Assembly (NCBI GenBank): GCA_016699165.1
Contig: CP064963.1
Coordinates: 1,860,001 to 1,924,000 of the forward strand
DNA: 64,000 nt
Reading direction: 5' to 3'
From: Candidatus Melainabacteria bacterium
Lineage (GTDB): Bacteria; Cyanobacteriota; Vampirovibrionia; Obscuribacterales; Obscuribacteraceae
The position numbers and the translations under genes were made by a program. Shown here piece by piece: positions 35,028 to 44,181 of the stretch (positions are counted from its first letter, which is position 1; each line of letters opens with the position of its first letter). The notes under the pieces were generated by a model, which saw nothing but the letters and a program-made list of their open reading frames with translations, ran no database searches and was not told where the DNA came from.

Positions 35028-35519
35028 TCACCACGGATTATTACTTCCTGAGTTTTGGTTCTGATCCCAGCCAGCAAACGTTCCCAAGCCAACAGAGATG
35101 ATAAGCGGAATTACTGAGCAAATCAGCAAAATGACTACTGGAGCCGACCAGCCGCGGTTAACGATAGCTTGAGAATGGTCGTCAGGATTGTAATAAACCA
35201 CAACTTGCCTGCCTATCTCTGGATCCACTCCATTTACAACTTTTTTGCCTTGTCCTGGCCGGCTATAGCTTACTTTAATGTGAAAGCGCTGCTCAAATAG
35301 ATTGAACAAATTTTCGTTTTCAGTTGAATAGTATTTGCCATTTACTACATATTGAATCGTTCTCTTTTTGACAGTGTTCGATTTTACATAGCCATTCACT
35401 GGTATCCAACTACTGGTCTGCCTTGCGGTGAAACCCAAAAACGAGAAAATACCAAGACCTAAGAAGATAAACAGAACGGTAAAAAACCTTCTTATTGATT
35501 CATTTTGCTGATTTTGCAT
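35028..35519 (-). CDS. DUF3592-family membrane protein
   Basis: A 163-residue protein with an N-terminal helix (FFTVLFIFLGLGIFSFLGF), a DUF3592-like extracytoplasmic beta region (WIPVNGYVKSNTV... YVVNGKYYSTENE... VVVYYNPDDHSQAIVNRG) and a C-terminal helix (APVVILLICSVIPLIISVGLGTF). Function is unknown. ATG 35519 lies inside the 3' end of the preceding TPR gene, so the two are translationally coupled. Confidence 0.82.
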   Translation of the reverse strand: MQNQQNESIRRFFTVLFIFLGLGIFSFLGFTARQTSSWIPVNGYVKSNTVKKRTIQYVVNGKYYSTENENLFNLFEQRFHIKVSYSRPGQGKKVVNGVDPEIGRQVVVYYNPDDHSQAIVNRGWSAPVVILLICSVIPLIISVGLGTFAGWDQNQNSGSNNPW

Positions 35520-36221
35520 CAAGCTGTTTTTTCACCTCGGATTTATTCAGCTCTGCATTCTTAAGAAGCTCTTTCTCTTTTGGCAGTTTCTTTAAAATCT
35601 CAATTGCTTTATCGTACTGTACAAGCGCTTCTTTGAGTCGATCTTTCCCGCGATAAAAGTTTGCAAGATCCAGTATAGCAGTGGCACCAAGTTTGGTGCT
35701 AATCTTCTTTTCGATTCAAGTGTTATAATTTTATCTTTGAGAATCTTCTCGGTGTTCATCGCCTCTTGCTCAGCCTGGCTTGGAACGGGAGGTGAACCGA
35801 GTAGCATCGGGGTTTGTTCCTGCTGATTCTTGACTGGAACACAAGGCTTTCCTGCAAGCCTCTGCGGAGCCTGAGCAAGCGCACCCGTTACAAACAAACC
35901 AAATGCGGCAACGAAACTACTAGCCACCTTAAGCACCGGTCTAACTCTGTCTCGAAGAGGACGCAGAGGTCTTGGGCAATCGTCAGTAATTACTTTGCCC
36001 TTAGCGTCAGCAGCGTAATTGAGACAAACGCTTCCGTCGTTTCGCAATTGCAAAAACTCTTCCGCCTCGCCCTTTGTCATAGATGAAAGGTTATAGACAT
36101 TGAGCGAGCACTGGTCACAGAAGCGCTCGCGCTCGTCGCCGACCATTTCGTCCCAGTTCTGGCTGCATGGTTTAGCTAGACTTACCTTGTCCAGAGCACT
36201 TTTTTTGTTTTGGTCTGTCAT
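35500..36221 (-). pseudogene. Zinc-ribbon-like/TPR membrane protein with a one-base frameshift near 35715
   Basis: The N-terminal ~70 residues have the conserved KPCSQNWDEMVGDERERFCDQCSLNVYNLSSMT block (possible CxxC metal site), then RPLRPLRDRVRPVLKVASSFVAAFGLFVTGALAQ as a membrane anchor. The open frame runs to 35592 but loses sense after LESK. The other frame then reads ISTKLGATAILDLANFYRGK and onward as a TPR with the linker KEALVQYDKAIEILKKLP, stopping at 35500. Adding one A to the AAAA run near 35712 (minus strand) gives a continuous 240-residue protein. It is listed as frameshifted; a consensus error is quite possible. Confidence 0.7.
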
Positions 36222-36240
36222 ATTCTGTCCTCCACCTTAC

Positions 36241-36483
36241 TTATGCCCGCCATTCGCCGGTTTGGCGCTTTTCGTGGTGCTTTCTAATCCATCTCATTAA
36301 TGTTATAGCTTTTATTCTACCCGGAAAAATACCAGTGCCCGTATCTGCCACAGGCACCGGAAATTCGAAAGTGCTGGGTTGATTTTCGTGATTGAATTCA
36401 ACTTTGTACCAAAGTTCTCCATCGCGATAACAAGAAAATTCTGCCATCGTCCCTTTGACCAACTGTTTAATAGAATAATTCAT
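36241..36483 (-). CDS. Small conserved hypothetical protein
   Basis: An 80-residue protein from ATG 36483 (MNYSIKQLVKGTMAEFSCYRDGELWYKVE...), with the pattern YRDGxLWYKxE...FEFPVPVxDxGxxxF... and a C-terminal MRWIRKHHEK. I recall similar short proteins of the same layout in other bacteria, annotated only as hypothetical. No signal peptide. It lies 20 bases upstream of the frameshifted TPR gene on the same strand. Function unknown. Confidence 0.65.
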   Translation of the reverse strand: MNYSIKQLVKGTMAEFSCYRDGELWYKVEFNHENQPSTFEFPVPVADTGTGIFPGRIKAITLMRWIRKHHEKRQTGEWRA

Positions 36484-36774
36484 GGATCTAATCCTCAATA
36501 AGTGCGCGCTAAAATCTATGCGGCATGACACTACATGCAACACCATTAAGCGCGAAGTAAATAAATGAATTTATATCGCGAGCGCGCTAGAGCTACGCCC
36601 GCACCACGTCATCGACGCTGCGAAGTGGAAAGATATTGATCAAATTGTAGGCTGCGTAACGCACGTTTGACTATCCTTCAAGGACCCAATAAACTCATCA
36701 TACATATTTTTCCCTTGGTTATCAAATAAATTGAGCGAGGTATGTAAACATCAACCCGGCTTGTGAGGCTAAAA

Positions 36775-37068
36775 ATGAAACAACTATTGCTTGGCGCAAT
36801 TGCGATGCTTTTAAGTGTGAATGTTGCGTATGCCGATGGCGGTAACAAGAAAGAAGGGGAAGCGAAAATTACACGCGACCAGGCTAAGGAAATTGCCTTG
36901 AAACAACTGCCTGACGGGAAGGTCGAAGATTGCGATCTGGAAAAACGTAAAGGTAAGTTGTATTGGCAAGTTGAAGTCAAATCGGCAGATGGCAAAGTCA
37001 AAAAAGAAATGAAAGTAGATGCCACATCAGGTGAAGTGTCGGACATCAAAGAAGATAAAGATAACTAG
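36775..37068 (+). CDS. Exported PepSY-domain protein
   Basis: A 97-residue protein; ATG 36775 has GAGG 8 bases upstream. A signal peptide (LLLGAIAMLLSVNVAYA) is followed by one PepSY domain (KITRDQAKEIALKQLPDGKVEDCDLEKRKGKLYWQVEVKSADGKVKKEMKVDATSGEVSDIKED). Such proteins often inhibit proteases or bind ligands in the periplasm. It is preceded by ~290 bases (36484-36774) in which I see no gene. Confidence 0.85.
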   Translation: MKQLLLGAIAMLLSVNVAYADGGNKKEGEAKITRDQAKEIALKQLPDGKVEDCDLEKRKGKLYWQVEVKSADGKVKKEMKVDATSGEVSDIKEDKDN

Positions 37069-37145
37069 CCGATTGACATCACTCGAATCAATGCTAGAGT
37101 GAGATTATAAAGTCTCTAAAAGCAAGCTTAAGACTTGCCATATCT

Positions 37146-37733
37146 ATGAAAAAACATTCTCGTGTTCAGGTTGCGCAGGAGGCAGCCAGGTTCATGCTCG
37201 ATGGTGCAGAAAATGAATATCTGCACGCTAAGGAACGAGCGACCCTCAAACTGGGAATTAGCGGTCATAATCTTTTCCCGAGCAATAAAAAAATCAAAAC
37301 AATGATTTCGCTTCTTGCTAAAGTCGAGCTAGGCGAACAAGAAGTCAAAAATCGCGTCCGTCGTATGCGCGAGATAGCATTAGAACTTATGCACATCATT
37401 GAAGAGAACGATCCTTTTTTGATTGGATCCACATTGAGTGGAAAAATTAGAGCAACTTCAGACATCGATTTACACGCTTACGCAGACAGCCCGCTTGAGC
37501 TTCAAGAAAAGCTGGAAATGTGCGGATACAAAGACATTGAGCTTGAAGAGATAGAAAATCTGAAAGGCTATTTTATGCATTTAAAATGGGAAGAAGAAGG
37601 CTTTCCAGTTGAAATTACTGTATATCCCTGGAGAAACAGAGACGTTCAACCCATCTCATCTGTCACTGGAAAGCTGATGAAACGAGCGGACATAGTTTCT
37701 TTGAAAAGAATTCTCGCAATAAAACCAAGCTAA
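37146..37733 (+). CDS. Nucleotidyltransferase-fold protein
   Basis: A 195-residue protein. The central motif LIGSTLSGKIRATSDIDLHAYAD fits the pol-beta nucleotidyltransferase GS-x(10)-DxD pattern, and a third acidic residue is likely in FPVEITVYPW. The N-terminal ~90 residues are helical and basic. It may be a minimal nucleotidyltransferase or antitoxin-like enzyme; the substrate is unknown. The stop TAA overlaps the next ATG by one base. Confidence 0.78.
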   Translation: MKKHSRVQVAQEAARFMLDGAENEYLHAKERATLKLGISGHNLFPSNKKIKTMISLLAKVELGEQEVKNRVRRMREIALELMHIIEENDPFLIGSTLSGKIRATSDIDLHAYADSPLELQEKLEMCGYKDIELEEIENLKGYFMHLKWEEEGFPVEITVYPWRNRDVQPISSVTGKLMKRADIVSLKRILAIKPS

Positions 37734-38091
37734 TGCGACTCAACATCGAACAACTAATCGAGCTCCAAGAAGGAGTTATTCAGCTCTTAAAAAGATTTTC
37801 TATGAGCGACCATTCGATAAAACTGCTGGCTTGAAATATCGCTACTTTTGGACTGGAGCGCATAGCCAAAAACATATTCAGATATGCATTGTTCAAGGAG
37901 ATCGCGACAAGAGTTTCGATTTTGATGTTCCAGAAGACCTAATTCAAAATCTATACTGGTTTCAAATAAACGAAAATCTCGGTGAAGCCAATCATCTGGA
38001 AATTGGAGGCAATTCTGAGACAACGCTAAGACAAATTGAAACTTCTAAAGAAAGTGGTAAAGTGGTGCAATATTCCCTTGGGACGAGTGTC
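37733..38091 (+). pseudogene. Conserved hypothetical gene, frameshifted near 37790
   Basis: From ATG 37733 the frame reads MRLNIEQLIELQEGVIQLLK, then goes out of frame in a five-A run (TTAAAAAGA, ~37788-37796). The other frame continues KIFYERPFDKTAGLKYRYFW and TGAHSQKHIQICIVQG, followed by PEDLIQNLYWFQINENLGEANHLE. One extra A restores a single reading frame. That frame has no stop before 38092 and runs in phase into the SRPBCC gene, so its true 3' end is unclear. Function unknown. Confidence 0.55.
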
Positions 38092-38712
38092 ATGGCAAAA
38101 AAAATTCTCCTTTCTTTAGGCATCATTTTAGTGGTGGCAATTGCTGGCATTCTTATTTTGGCAGCGAACAAACCTGATGCTTTCACTTATCAAAGAAGTA
38201 TGCTCATTAATGCGCCTCAAGAAAAGATTTTTGATCAGGTAATTGATTTTCACAACTGGACCAAGTGGTCGCCCTACGAGCACAAGGATCCAAATTTAAA
38301 ACGCACATTTAGTGGTGCTGAGTCGGGTGTTGGTTCTAAATACGCATGGGAAGGCAACGACGAAGTTGGCGCTGGCAACATGGAAATCACTCAAGCAAAA
38401 AAACCAATTAGCATCAATATCGGTTTGCACTTTACCAAACCGTTTCAAGGCGATAACAACGTGGTATTTTCCATGGTGCCTCAAGGCGAACAAACTGAAG
38501 TGACGTGGTCGATGACTGGTTCTAATCCATTTATGTGCAAAGTAATGGGCACCTTTATGGACATCGAAAAGATGTGCTGTGACGATTTCACCAAAGGTCT
38601 CACTAATCTTAAAAACTATATCGAGAAAGGTGAGACTTCCGATCCCAAAGATGCTTCCAAAGCAAGCGAACCTGAAATAGAAGAAGCACAACCTGCATCA
38701 GAAGCCAAATAG
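38092..38712 (+). CDS. Membrane-anchored SRPBCC (polyketide-cyclase-like) protein
   Basis: A 206-residue protein. An N-terminal helix (KKILLSLGIILVVAIAGILILAA) precedes a START/SRPBCC domain (INAPQEKIFDQVIDFHNWTKWSPYE... TEVTWSMTGSNPF... GLTNLKNYIEKGE) and a Glu/Ala/Ser-rich tail. The family binds hydrophobic ligands; the substrate is unknown. ATG 38092 is chosen because the helix starts there, although the frame is open back into the preceding gene. Confidence 0.82.
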   Translation: MAKKILLSLGIILVVAIAGILILAANKPDAFTYQRSMLINAPQEKIFDQVIDFHNWTKWSPYEHKDPNLKRTFSGAESGVGSKYAWEGNDEVGAGNMEITQAKKPISINIGLHFTKPFQGDNNVVFSMVPQGEQTEVTWSMTGSNPFMCKVMGTFMDIEKMCCDDFTKGLTNLKNYIEKGETSDPKDASKASEPEIEEAQPASEAK

Positions 38713-38715
38713 GGG

Positions 38716-39243
38716 ATGAAATTGAAAATAGCTCTGCTGCTTGCCACCACATTTGGTTTGTCTATTTCTTTTGCATTTGCCGAAGCTAGCAACAAAGACA
38801 AATTAAAACTCCCTGAGGAAATCGGTCGCAAAGAAAATTCTGGCGACATGAACCTTTTGCAGTTACAGCCCACTGTGATGAATGAAAGACACTACACGTC
38901 GGGCAAGTCTGAGCGTCATCAAAGAATGTCACCAACACTGCCTGAAGGTGCTCCTATTCCGGATCGCGATCCAACACCAGCAGAAAAAATTGATCAAGCG
39001 GTCAAAGACAAAATCAAATCAATGCAGGATCAAGAACAAGAAATCAAACTCAACGTAAGTTGCACGACATGCTCCAGTTCGTTTATCGAATTGCTAAAGC
39101 AAATAAAAGGACTCGACATCATCAAAGTCGATTCTGAGTCGAAAACAATTGCACTCAAATTGCCAGCCAATCTTGTGCAAAAACTGGCACAGTACACTGG
39201 CGTGTTCAAAATTCGCTTATATGGAATTCCTCAGGCGAGCTGA
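38716..39243 (+). CDS. Exported protein with HMA-like C-terminal CxxC domain
   Basis: A 175-residue protein with a signal peptide (MKLKIALLLATTFGLSISFAFA), a Pro/charged linker (~25-110) and a C-terminal ~65-residue domain starting IKLNVSCTTCSSSFIELLKQ. The CTTC motif, the following helix and the strand DSESKTIALKLP recall heavy-metal-associated domains (CxxC loop, ~70 residues), so periplasmic metal binding is plausible. It is 3 bases after the SRPBCC gene. Its 3' end overlaps the convergent rhomboid gene by 13 bases. Confidence 0.68.
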   Translation: MKLKIALLLATTFGLSISFAFAEASNKDKLKLPEEIGRKENSGDMNLLQLQPTVMNERHYTSGKSERHQRMSPTLPEGAPIPDRDPTPAEKIDQAVKDKIKSMQDQEQEIKLNVSCTTCSSSFIELLKQIKGLDIIKVDSESKTIALKLPANLVQKLAQYTGVFKIRLYGIPQAS

Positions 39244-39917
39244 GCACCAGAGGCGCTACCACCACCGCGGTCGAATATTTTAGCTAGAATCATTCCGGCG
39301 GCAAATCCACCAAGGTGAGCGAGAAACGCTACGCCACCAGTTTCGCTATCTTCTACACCTAAGGCGCTTGAGAATTGCGATACTAGTTGCATCACAAACC
39401 AGAGACCAAGAAACACTCCGGCTGGAACATGCATCATGCGTGAGTAACCGCCTAACGGAACAAGCGCCAGCACAGTGGCTTTTGGATAAAAAATAAAATA
39501 GGCTCCAAGCACACCAGATATGGCACCACTGGCGCCAATCATCGGAACGTTTGATGCACCACTTAGAAAAACTTGCGCCATAGCAGCACAAATACCCGTC
39601 AAAAGATAAAAGAACAAGAAGCCGACATGCCCCATTCGATCTTCGACGTTGTCACCAAATATGAATAGAAACCACATATTGCCTATGATGTGCGCAAAGC
39701 CACCATGCATAAACATTGAAGTGAAAACATTTACTATTTGACCAACACCAAAATGTCCCAGAAAGTCTGCTGGTATCAAACCATGCTGTTCAATAAATTG
39801 ATTTATCGCAGAACCTTGTCCCATTTCGAGCATAAATCCAAAAGCGTTAAGCGCGATTACGAGCCAGCTTACAACCGGCGCGATGCTTGATTGAACGTCG
39901 TCACGTAATGGAATCAT
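39231..39917 (-). CDS. Rhomboid-family intramembrane serine protease
   Basis: A 228-residue protein with about six hydrophobic segments. The rhomboid signatures are FTSMFMHGGFAHIIGNMWFL, the catalytic GASGAISGVLGAY (S130) and VAFLAHLGGFAAGM (H201), with the GxSG and AHxxG motifs intact. It cleaves transmembrane segments in the cytoplasmic membrane; the substrate is unknown. The next gene upstream on the same strand (39932) encodes a caspase-like protein, 14 bases away, so they may be cotranscribed. Confidence 0.92.
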   Translation of the reverse strand: MIPLRDDVQSSIAPVVSWLVIALNAFGFMLEMGQGSAINQFIEQHGLIPADFLGHFGVGQIVNVFTSMFMHGGFAHIIGNMWFLFIFGDNVEDRMGHVGFLFFYLLTGICAAMAQVFLSGASNVPMIGASGAISGVLGAYFIFYPKATVLALVPLGGYSRMMHVPAGVFLGLWFVMQLVSQFSSALGVEDSETGGVAFLAHLGGFAAGMILAKIFDRGGGSASGAQLA

Positions 39918-39931
39918 TCAAGCCTTATAGC

Positions 39932-41836
39932 TTATCTAGGGCGGCTTGATGCAGCAGGCGAAAGCGTCATACTATCGGGCGAGAGTTTTTCTTTGACAGA
40001 GGCTGGAAAGGAGCGCGGTTTAAATGGCTGAGCCATTAAGGACACATCAGCACCACTCCACTGATCTTTCATCACTGGCGTTTGACGAGCCGCTTCGTCT
40101 TCTTTCACTTCGCGCGCAACAGTGTCTTCCATATGAGTGAAAGCATCTTTGATTTTGCGCTTCTCGATCAAAGCATCCATTAAATGTTTAGTGAACACAC
40201 CATTGGCATACCGCTTCGATTCCCATGAGCGCTCATCGCTTTTACTAGAACAGATAACCATTTGACCGGTTCCTGCAACTTGCTCTGGGTCGATGTTGCG
40301 CGGGTCATCGCCATCCTTGGCACTGGCGTCGGCAGCACCACTGTGACAGGCGTCTAGAACTATAAGAATGCGATCGGTGGGAACGCGTTCTTTCATCAAC
40401 TGAGTCAAATCGTTTACGTTGATACCACTTGCAAACAAACTGGTTTTGGAAGTGTCATAAGCAATCAAATAATTCTTTGGTCTGTATCCTTTTTCTACCT
40501 GGCTTGAATCTGCTTTAGCAGGACTGCCGTGGCTAGAAAAATAGAACACCACCAAGTCATTGGGATCAGCCACTCGAGGCAAGAACTTGTCACCAAGCTC
40601 TTCTAAGATACGTCTTTGAGTTGCTTGTTCGTCGAGTAAGAGGCGAACGTGATCGCGCTTGAAATTACATTTTGCCACCAGAAACTCGGCAAAGTCTTTG
40701 GCGTCTTTGGCACTATATTTTAATCTGCCAATAGAGCCATCTTGAAATTTACTGATACCAACTACAAGCGCCCACTTATCGTCGATTGGCTTGTCGCCAG
40801 CCTTTGGACCCTGCGTCACGACTGTCGTGGTTTTGTTAGGAGTTTGTGTTGTAGTTGTGGATGTATTGGGGTAATTATTCGGAACCGGTTGTTGTGCCAC
40901 CATTGTGCCACCACCGCTTTTCTGTTGTGCGACGTCTAATGCCGTGGTGCAGATAGCCTTAACCCACTTGTACTCCGGTGCGAGCGCACAAGCTTGAGTG
41001 CCAATCATGTTTACTTCAGCTACTTTTCCTTGCATTCCATTCCACAAAGCAGTGACAGCAAGCAGTCTTGAACGAGTAAGATTTGATATTGGAGTAATGC
41101 TATTTGCTAAATCTATGATTTGCTTACATCCTGCAATATCGCTATTTAATGCGCGAGCCAGAGCACACTCGGACAGAATTGGTGCGGCTTCGGCCTTTTC
41201 TGTTGGCGAACTTGAATTAAAAATGTTCAGCGCTTGAGTAACTTCTGGCTCGACCTTTGCAAATTCATTGTTTCGTCCATAAACTACAGCACGCGCGGCA
41301 TGATCATATCCGCGCTCGTACTGTGTAGTGCGCAGAGAAGCTGATTTTTCCAGGTCAGCCAATGCTTGCGGATAGTTGTTGATTAGGCTGTTTACGTAAG
41401 CTCTCTGAAACCAGAACTTTGCTTCATTAGGCTTCTTACTAATTGCCACGTTCATGTCAGCTAACGCTCGGTCATAATTACCCAAAGCAGCAAAAGCCAT
41501 CCCTCGAGCCACATAACAAAGCCCTTCGTTAGGATTTAGAGTTCCGGCGGCTTCAAAGTCGTTACCGGCGGCAGAAATATTTCCCATCTGAAACCAGATT
41601 AACCCACGACTCAAATAAAGCCCCCAAAAGTTTGGATTTTTGGGATTGTAATTGATTGATTGCGTTAGAAGATTTCCAGCATTCTGATACATCCCCTGGA
41701 TCTCAAGGTCCGCCGCCTGCTTAAGAACATTTTGAATTTGTGCCTGCGTCTGTGCATTTGCAGGCTCAGCAAGCGCGAACTGGCAAAGAAGTATCAAGGC
41801 GAGGGCAAGAGAGCAAATTGATTTGGGTAATTTCAT
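39932..41836 (-). CDS. Exported TPR-caspase (peptidase C14) protein
   Basis: A 634-residue protein from ATG 41836 (signal peptide SLALALILLCQFALAEPANA). Residues ~30-250 are TPR units, followed by a Thr/Asn/Pro-rich linker and a caspase-like domain beginning DKWALVVGISKF (~353). The catalytic dyad is visible: His436 in VFYFSSHGSP and Cys497 in IVLDACHSGAAD. Type I orthocaspases of bacteria cleave after Arg or Lys. An export signal on a caspase-like enzyme is notable. Three more such genes lie at 48113, 52631 and 54699. Confidence 0.92.
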   Translation of the reverse strand: MKLPKSICSLALALILLCQFALAEPANAQTQAQIQNVLKQAADLEIQGMYQNAGNLLTQSINYNPKNPNFWGLYLSRGLIWFQMGNISAAGNDFEAAGTLNPNEGLCYVARGMAFAALGNYDRALADMNVAISKKPNEAKFWFQRAYVNSLINNYPQALADLEKSASLRTTQYERGYDHAARAVVYGRNNEFAKVEPEVTQALNIFNSSSPTEKAEAAPILSECALARALNSDIAGCKQIIDLANSITPISNLTRSRLLAVTALWNGMQGKVAEVNMIGTQACALAPEYKWVKAICTTALDVAQQKSGGGTMVAQQPVPNNYPNTSTTTTQTPNKTTTVVTQGPKAGDKPIDDKWALVVGISKFQDGSIGRLKYSAKDAKDFAEFLVAKCNFKRDHVRLLLDEQATQRRILEELGDKFLPRVADPNDLVVFYFSSHGSPAKADSSQVEKGYRPKNYLIAYDTSKTSLFASGINVNDLTQLMKERVPTDRILIVLDACHSGAADASAKDGDDPRNIDPEQVAGTGQMVICSSKSDERSWESKRYANGVFTKHLMDALIEKRKIKDAFTHMEDTVAREVKEDEAARQTPVMKDQWSGADVSLMAQPFKPRSFPASVKEKLSPDSMTLSPAASSRPR

Positions 41837-41923
41837 TGTCAAGCGTTCAACTTTTACCAGGGTTCCGTTAATGTAAGGCACTATTATAATAAAAATCCAT
41901 TATATAAGTTGGGGGAAATTATT

Positions 41924-44080
41924 GTGCAAAAGTTACTTCTGAGCGCTGCGGCAGCCGGTTTCTTATCTTTATCCTGCGGTATCGCCCTGGCTGAAACGGC
42001 AGAAGAGCTGGTCGATAAGAGCCACAAGCTCTACGAGCAAAAAGATTTTAAATCATCCCTCGACGCCATGAACGAAGCAATAAAGCTTGATTCCAAGAAC
42101 GCAGCCTATTTCTTCGAACGAGCCAAAATAAAGCGCACAATGGAGCAGATCAAATCTGCCATTGACGATTACTCTAAAAGTATCGAGCTAGACCCAAAAG
42201 TGGTCGAAGTCTGGTACAACCGCGGACTGCTCAAATGGGCAACCAATGACAAAGCAGGCGCCCTTTCTGACTGGAACAAGGCAATTGAAATCAACCCCAA
42301 TTATGCCAACGCCTACAATAACCGTGGCGTCTCAAAATGGGAGAGCGGCGACAAAGAAGGCGCTCTACAAGACTATAACGAAGCAATCAGACTCGATGCC
42401 AAGCATCCAGATGCGTACAGCAACCGTGGCGTGGTTAAGCGCGCGATGGGCGATATGAAAGGGGCGCTTGAAGATTACAAAATGGCGGCAGATGTCAATC
42501 CCACATCATTTGTGTTTGGCAATCGCGGCAACATGAAAGTGGCGACCGAAGATTACAAAGGCGCCATCGAAGATTACACCAAAGCAATCGAACTCAATCC
42601 AGACAATCCAGAATATGTCTACAATCGGGCTCTTGCAAGACTCGATGCCGAAGATTATGCCGGTGCCATTGAAGATGCCACCAAAGCAATCGAGATGGAT
42701 CCCAAGGACGAATCTGCGTATGAAACTAGAGCCAAAGCCAAAAGACAAAAAAGCGATTACCAAGGCGCACTTGCAGATTTGAACAAAGCGATTTCAATAA
42801 ATTCAAAACATGCAGCGTCCTTTGCAGAGCGGGCGCTCGTTTACAAAGATCTGGAAAACTACAAGTCAGCACTTGCAGACCAGAATAAAGTAATTGTTCT
42901 GGCGCCAAATGTGAGCGACAACTATCTGGAGCGCGGCGTCACCAAAGAAGATCTAGGAGATCTGGCTGGTGCACGAGACGATTTTTCAGAAGCTATTCGT
43001 CTTGCCAAAGACTCTGCCGATGCCTATTTCAATCGTGGCAATATCAAAGATAAATTGCACGACAAAAAAGGTGCGCTAGAAGATTACAATGAAAGCATTA
43101 GGCTTGACGGCGCTCAAGCCGATGCTTACAACAATCGCGGCTTAATTAAAGAAGATCTCGACGACAGAAAAAGTGCAATTGAAGACTATAACAAAGCGCT
43201 TGAGATTAACCCCAAATACGCTACTGCAATGTCTAACCGAGCTGGTGCAAAATTAGATCTTAATGACAAAGACGGCTCCATGAAAGACTATGAGGCAGCA
43301 ATTGCACTCGATCCTGATTTTGCTGACGCTTATCTTGGAAGAGGAATTTTGTACATTGAAATGGGTGATGGAAACAAAGCTATTGAAGATTTCAAAAAGG
43401 TTTTGACACTTGACCCTGAGCGTGCGCAAGCGCATTGCCAGATGGGAAGCGCACTTCAATTCCTTGGAAAGAACGAAGAAGCAATTCAAGAATATAACGA
43501 AGCAATTAAAATGGACCCACGAGATTTCGTCGCTTTTGTAGATCGTGGTTTCTCTTATCTTATTTTGAACGATCTGAAAAAATGTATCGAAGATAGTAAC
43601 CATGCAATCAAGCTATCCACCGAAGATCCAGCTCCTTATTTAAATAAAGCGTTGGCATTATGTTTGCAGAAAAATTATTCTGCAGCCGCCGACACTTTCA
43701 GACAAGCATCAAAAATTGGCAAAGATCAAGACGTCAATTTGCGTGCTCACTTGCTTGCAGCGCTCAACTTAAAATGTGCTGGACAAGATCAAGAAGCGCA
43801 AAAAGAGCTTGAGAAAGCAAAAGAAATTGCTGGCGAGAAAAACATGATTCATGTTGTGCATTTTATAAATGGTAAAGGCGAACAAGACAAGATTGTCTCA
43901 GCATCAAATGATCCAGTGTATTCGACTGTAGCAAGAACCTATCTTGGAATGGAGCTTTTGCTCCAGAAAAAAATAGACGAAGCAAAAAAACAATTGCAGT
44001 GGGTTGTGGATAATGGCAATAACAAATGCGATGAATACTATCTAGCCAAAGCACTAGTTAGTCTTGATTCGCTGCCTTAA
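41924..44080 (+). CDS. Large exported TPR-array protein
   Basis: A 718-residue protein starting at GTG 41924, with GGGGGA 7 bases upstream. A signal peptide (LLSAAAAGFLSLSCGIALA) is followed by roughly seventeen tandem TPRs of the form (A/D)AYxNRGxxKxxxxDxxGAxxDYxxAIxLDP, running to ~600, then a longer helical C-terminus. It is a probable periplasmic or surface scaffold. It is divergent from the TPR-caspase gene (41836), sharing an ~87-base promoter gap, so the two may be regulated together. Confidence 0.9.
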   Translation: MQKLLLSAAAAGFLSLSCGIALAETAEELVDKSHKLYEQKDFKSSLDAMNEAIKLDSKNAAYFFERAKIKRTMEQIKSAIDDYSKSIELDPKVVEVWYNRGLLKWATNDKAGALSDWNKAIEINPNYANAYNNRGVSKWESGDKEGALQDYNEAIRLDAKHPDAYSNRGVVKRAMGDMKGALEDYKMAADVNPTSFVFGNRGNMKVATEDYKGAIEDYTKAIELNPDNPEYVYNRALARLDAEDYAGAIEDATKAIEMDPKDESAYETRAKAKRQKSDYQGALADLNKAISINSKHAASFAERALVYKDLENYKSALADQNKVIVLAPNVSDNYLERGVTKEDLGDLAGARDDFSEAIRLAKDSADAYFNRGNIKDKLHDKKGALEDYNESIRLDGAQADAYNNRGLIKEDLDDRKSAIEDYNKALEINPKYATAMSNRAGAKLDLNDKDGSMKDYEAAIALDPDFADAYLGRGILYIEMGDGNKAIEDFKKVLTLDPERAQAHCQMGSALQFLGKNEEAIQEYNEAIKMDPRDFVAFVDRGFSYLILNDLKKCIEDSNHAIKLSTEDPAPYLNKALALCLQKNYSAAADTFRQASKIGKDQDVNLRAHLLAALNLKCAGQDQEAQKELEKAKEIAGEKNMIHVVHFINGKGEQDKIVSASNDPVYSTVARTYLGMELLLQKKIDEAKKQLQWVVDNGNNKCDEYYLAKALVSLDSLP

Positions 44081-44181
44081 ATTATGCGCCCATACTGACA
44101 ACATGTTTGGTTCATAAGCTGAAATGATGTAGACTATGCCCAATCTGCGGACTTTCGCATCAGGTTATCCAGGAGGTATTC

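Noticed and set aside
37787..38023. A 78-codon minus-strand frame opposite the frameshifted hypothetical gene
   Set aside because: The plus strand carries the coherent protein-like sequence (KYRYFWTGAHSQKHIQ...NLGEANHLE) once the frameshift is allowed; the minus frame has no motif or ribosome site.
42506..42763. Open frames on the minus strand inside the TPR-array gene, and similar long frames opposite the RND, hydrogenase and caspase genes
   Set aside because: They mirror the codon pattern of the real gene on the other strand, lack ribosome sites and show no protein-like motifs.
41924..44080. Regular ~102-base DNA periodicity considered as a tandem repeat or CRISPR-like array
   Set aside because: It comes from tandem 34-residue TPR codons in one open reading frame; there are no identical repeats with unique spacers.
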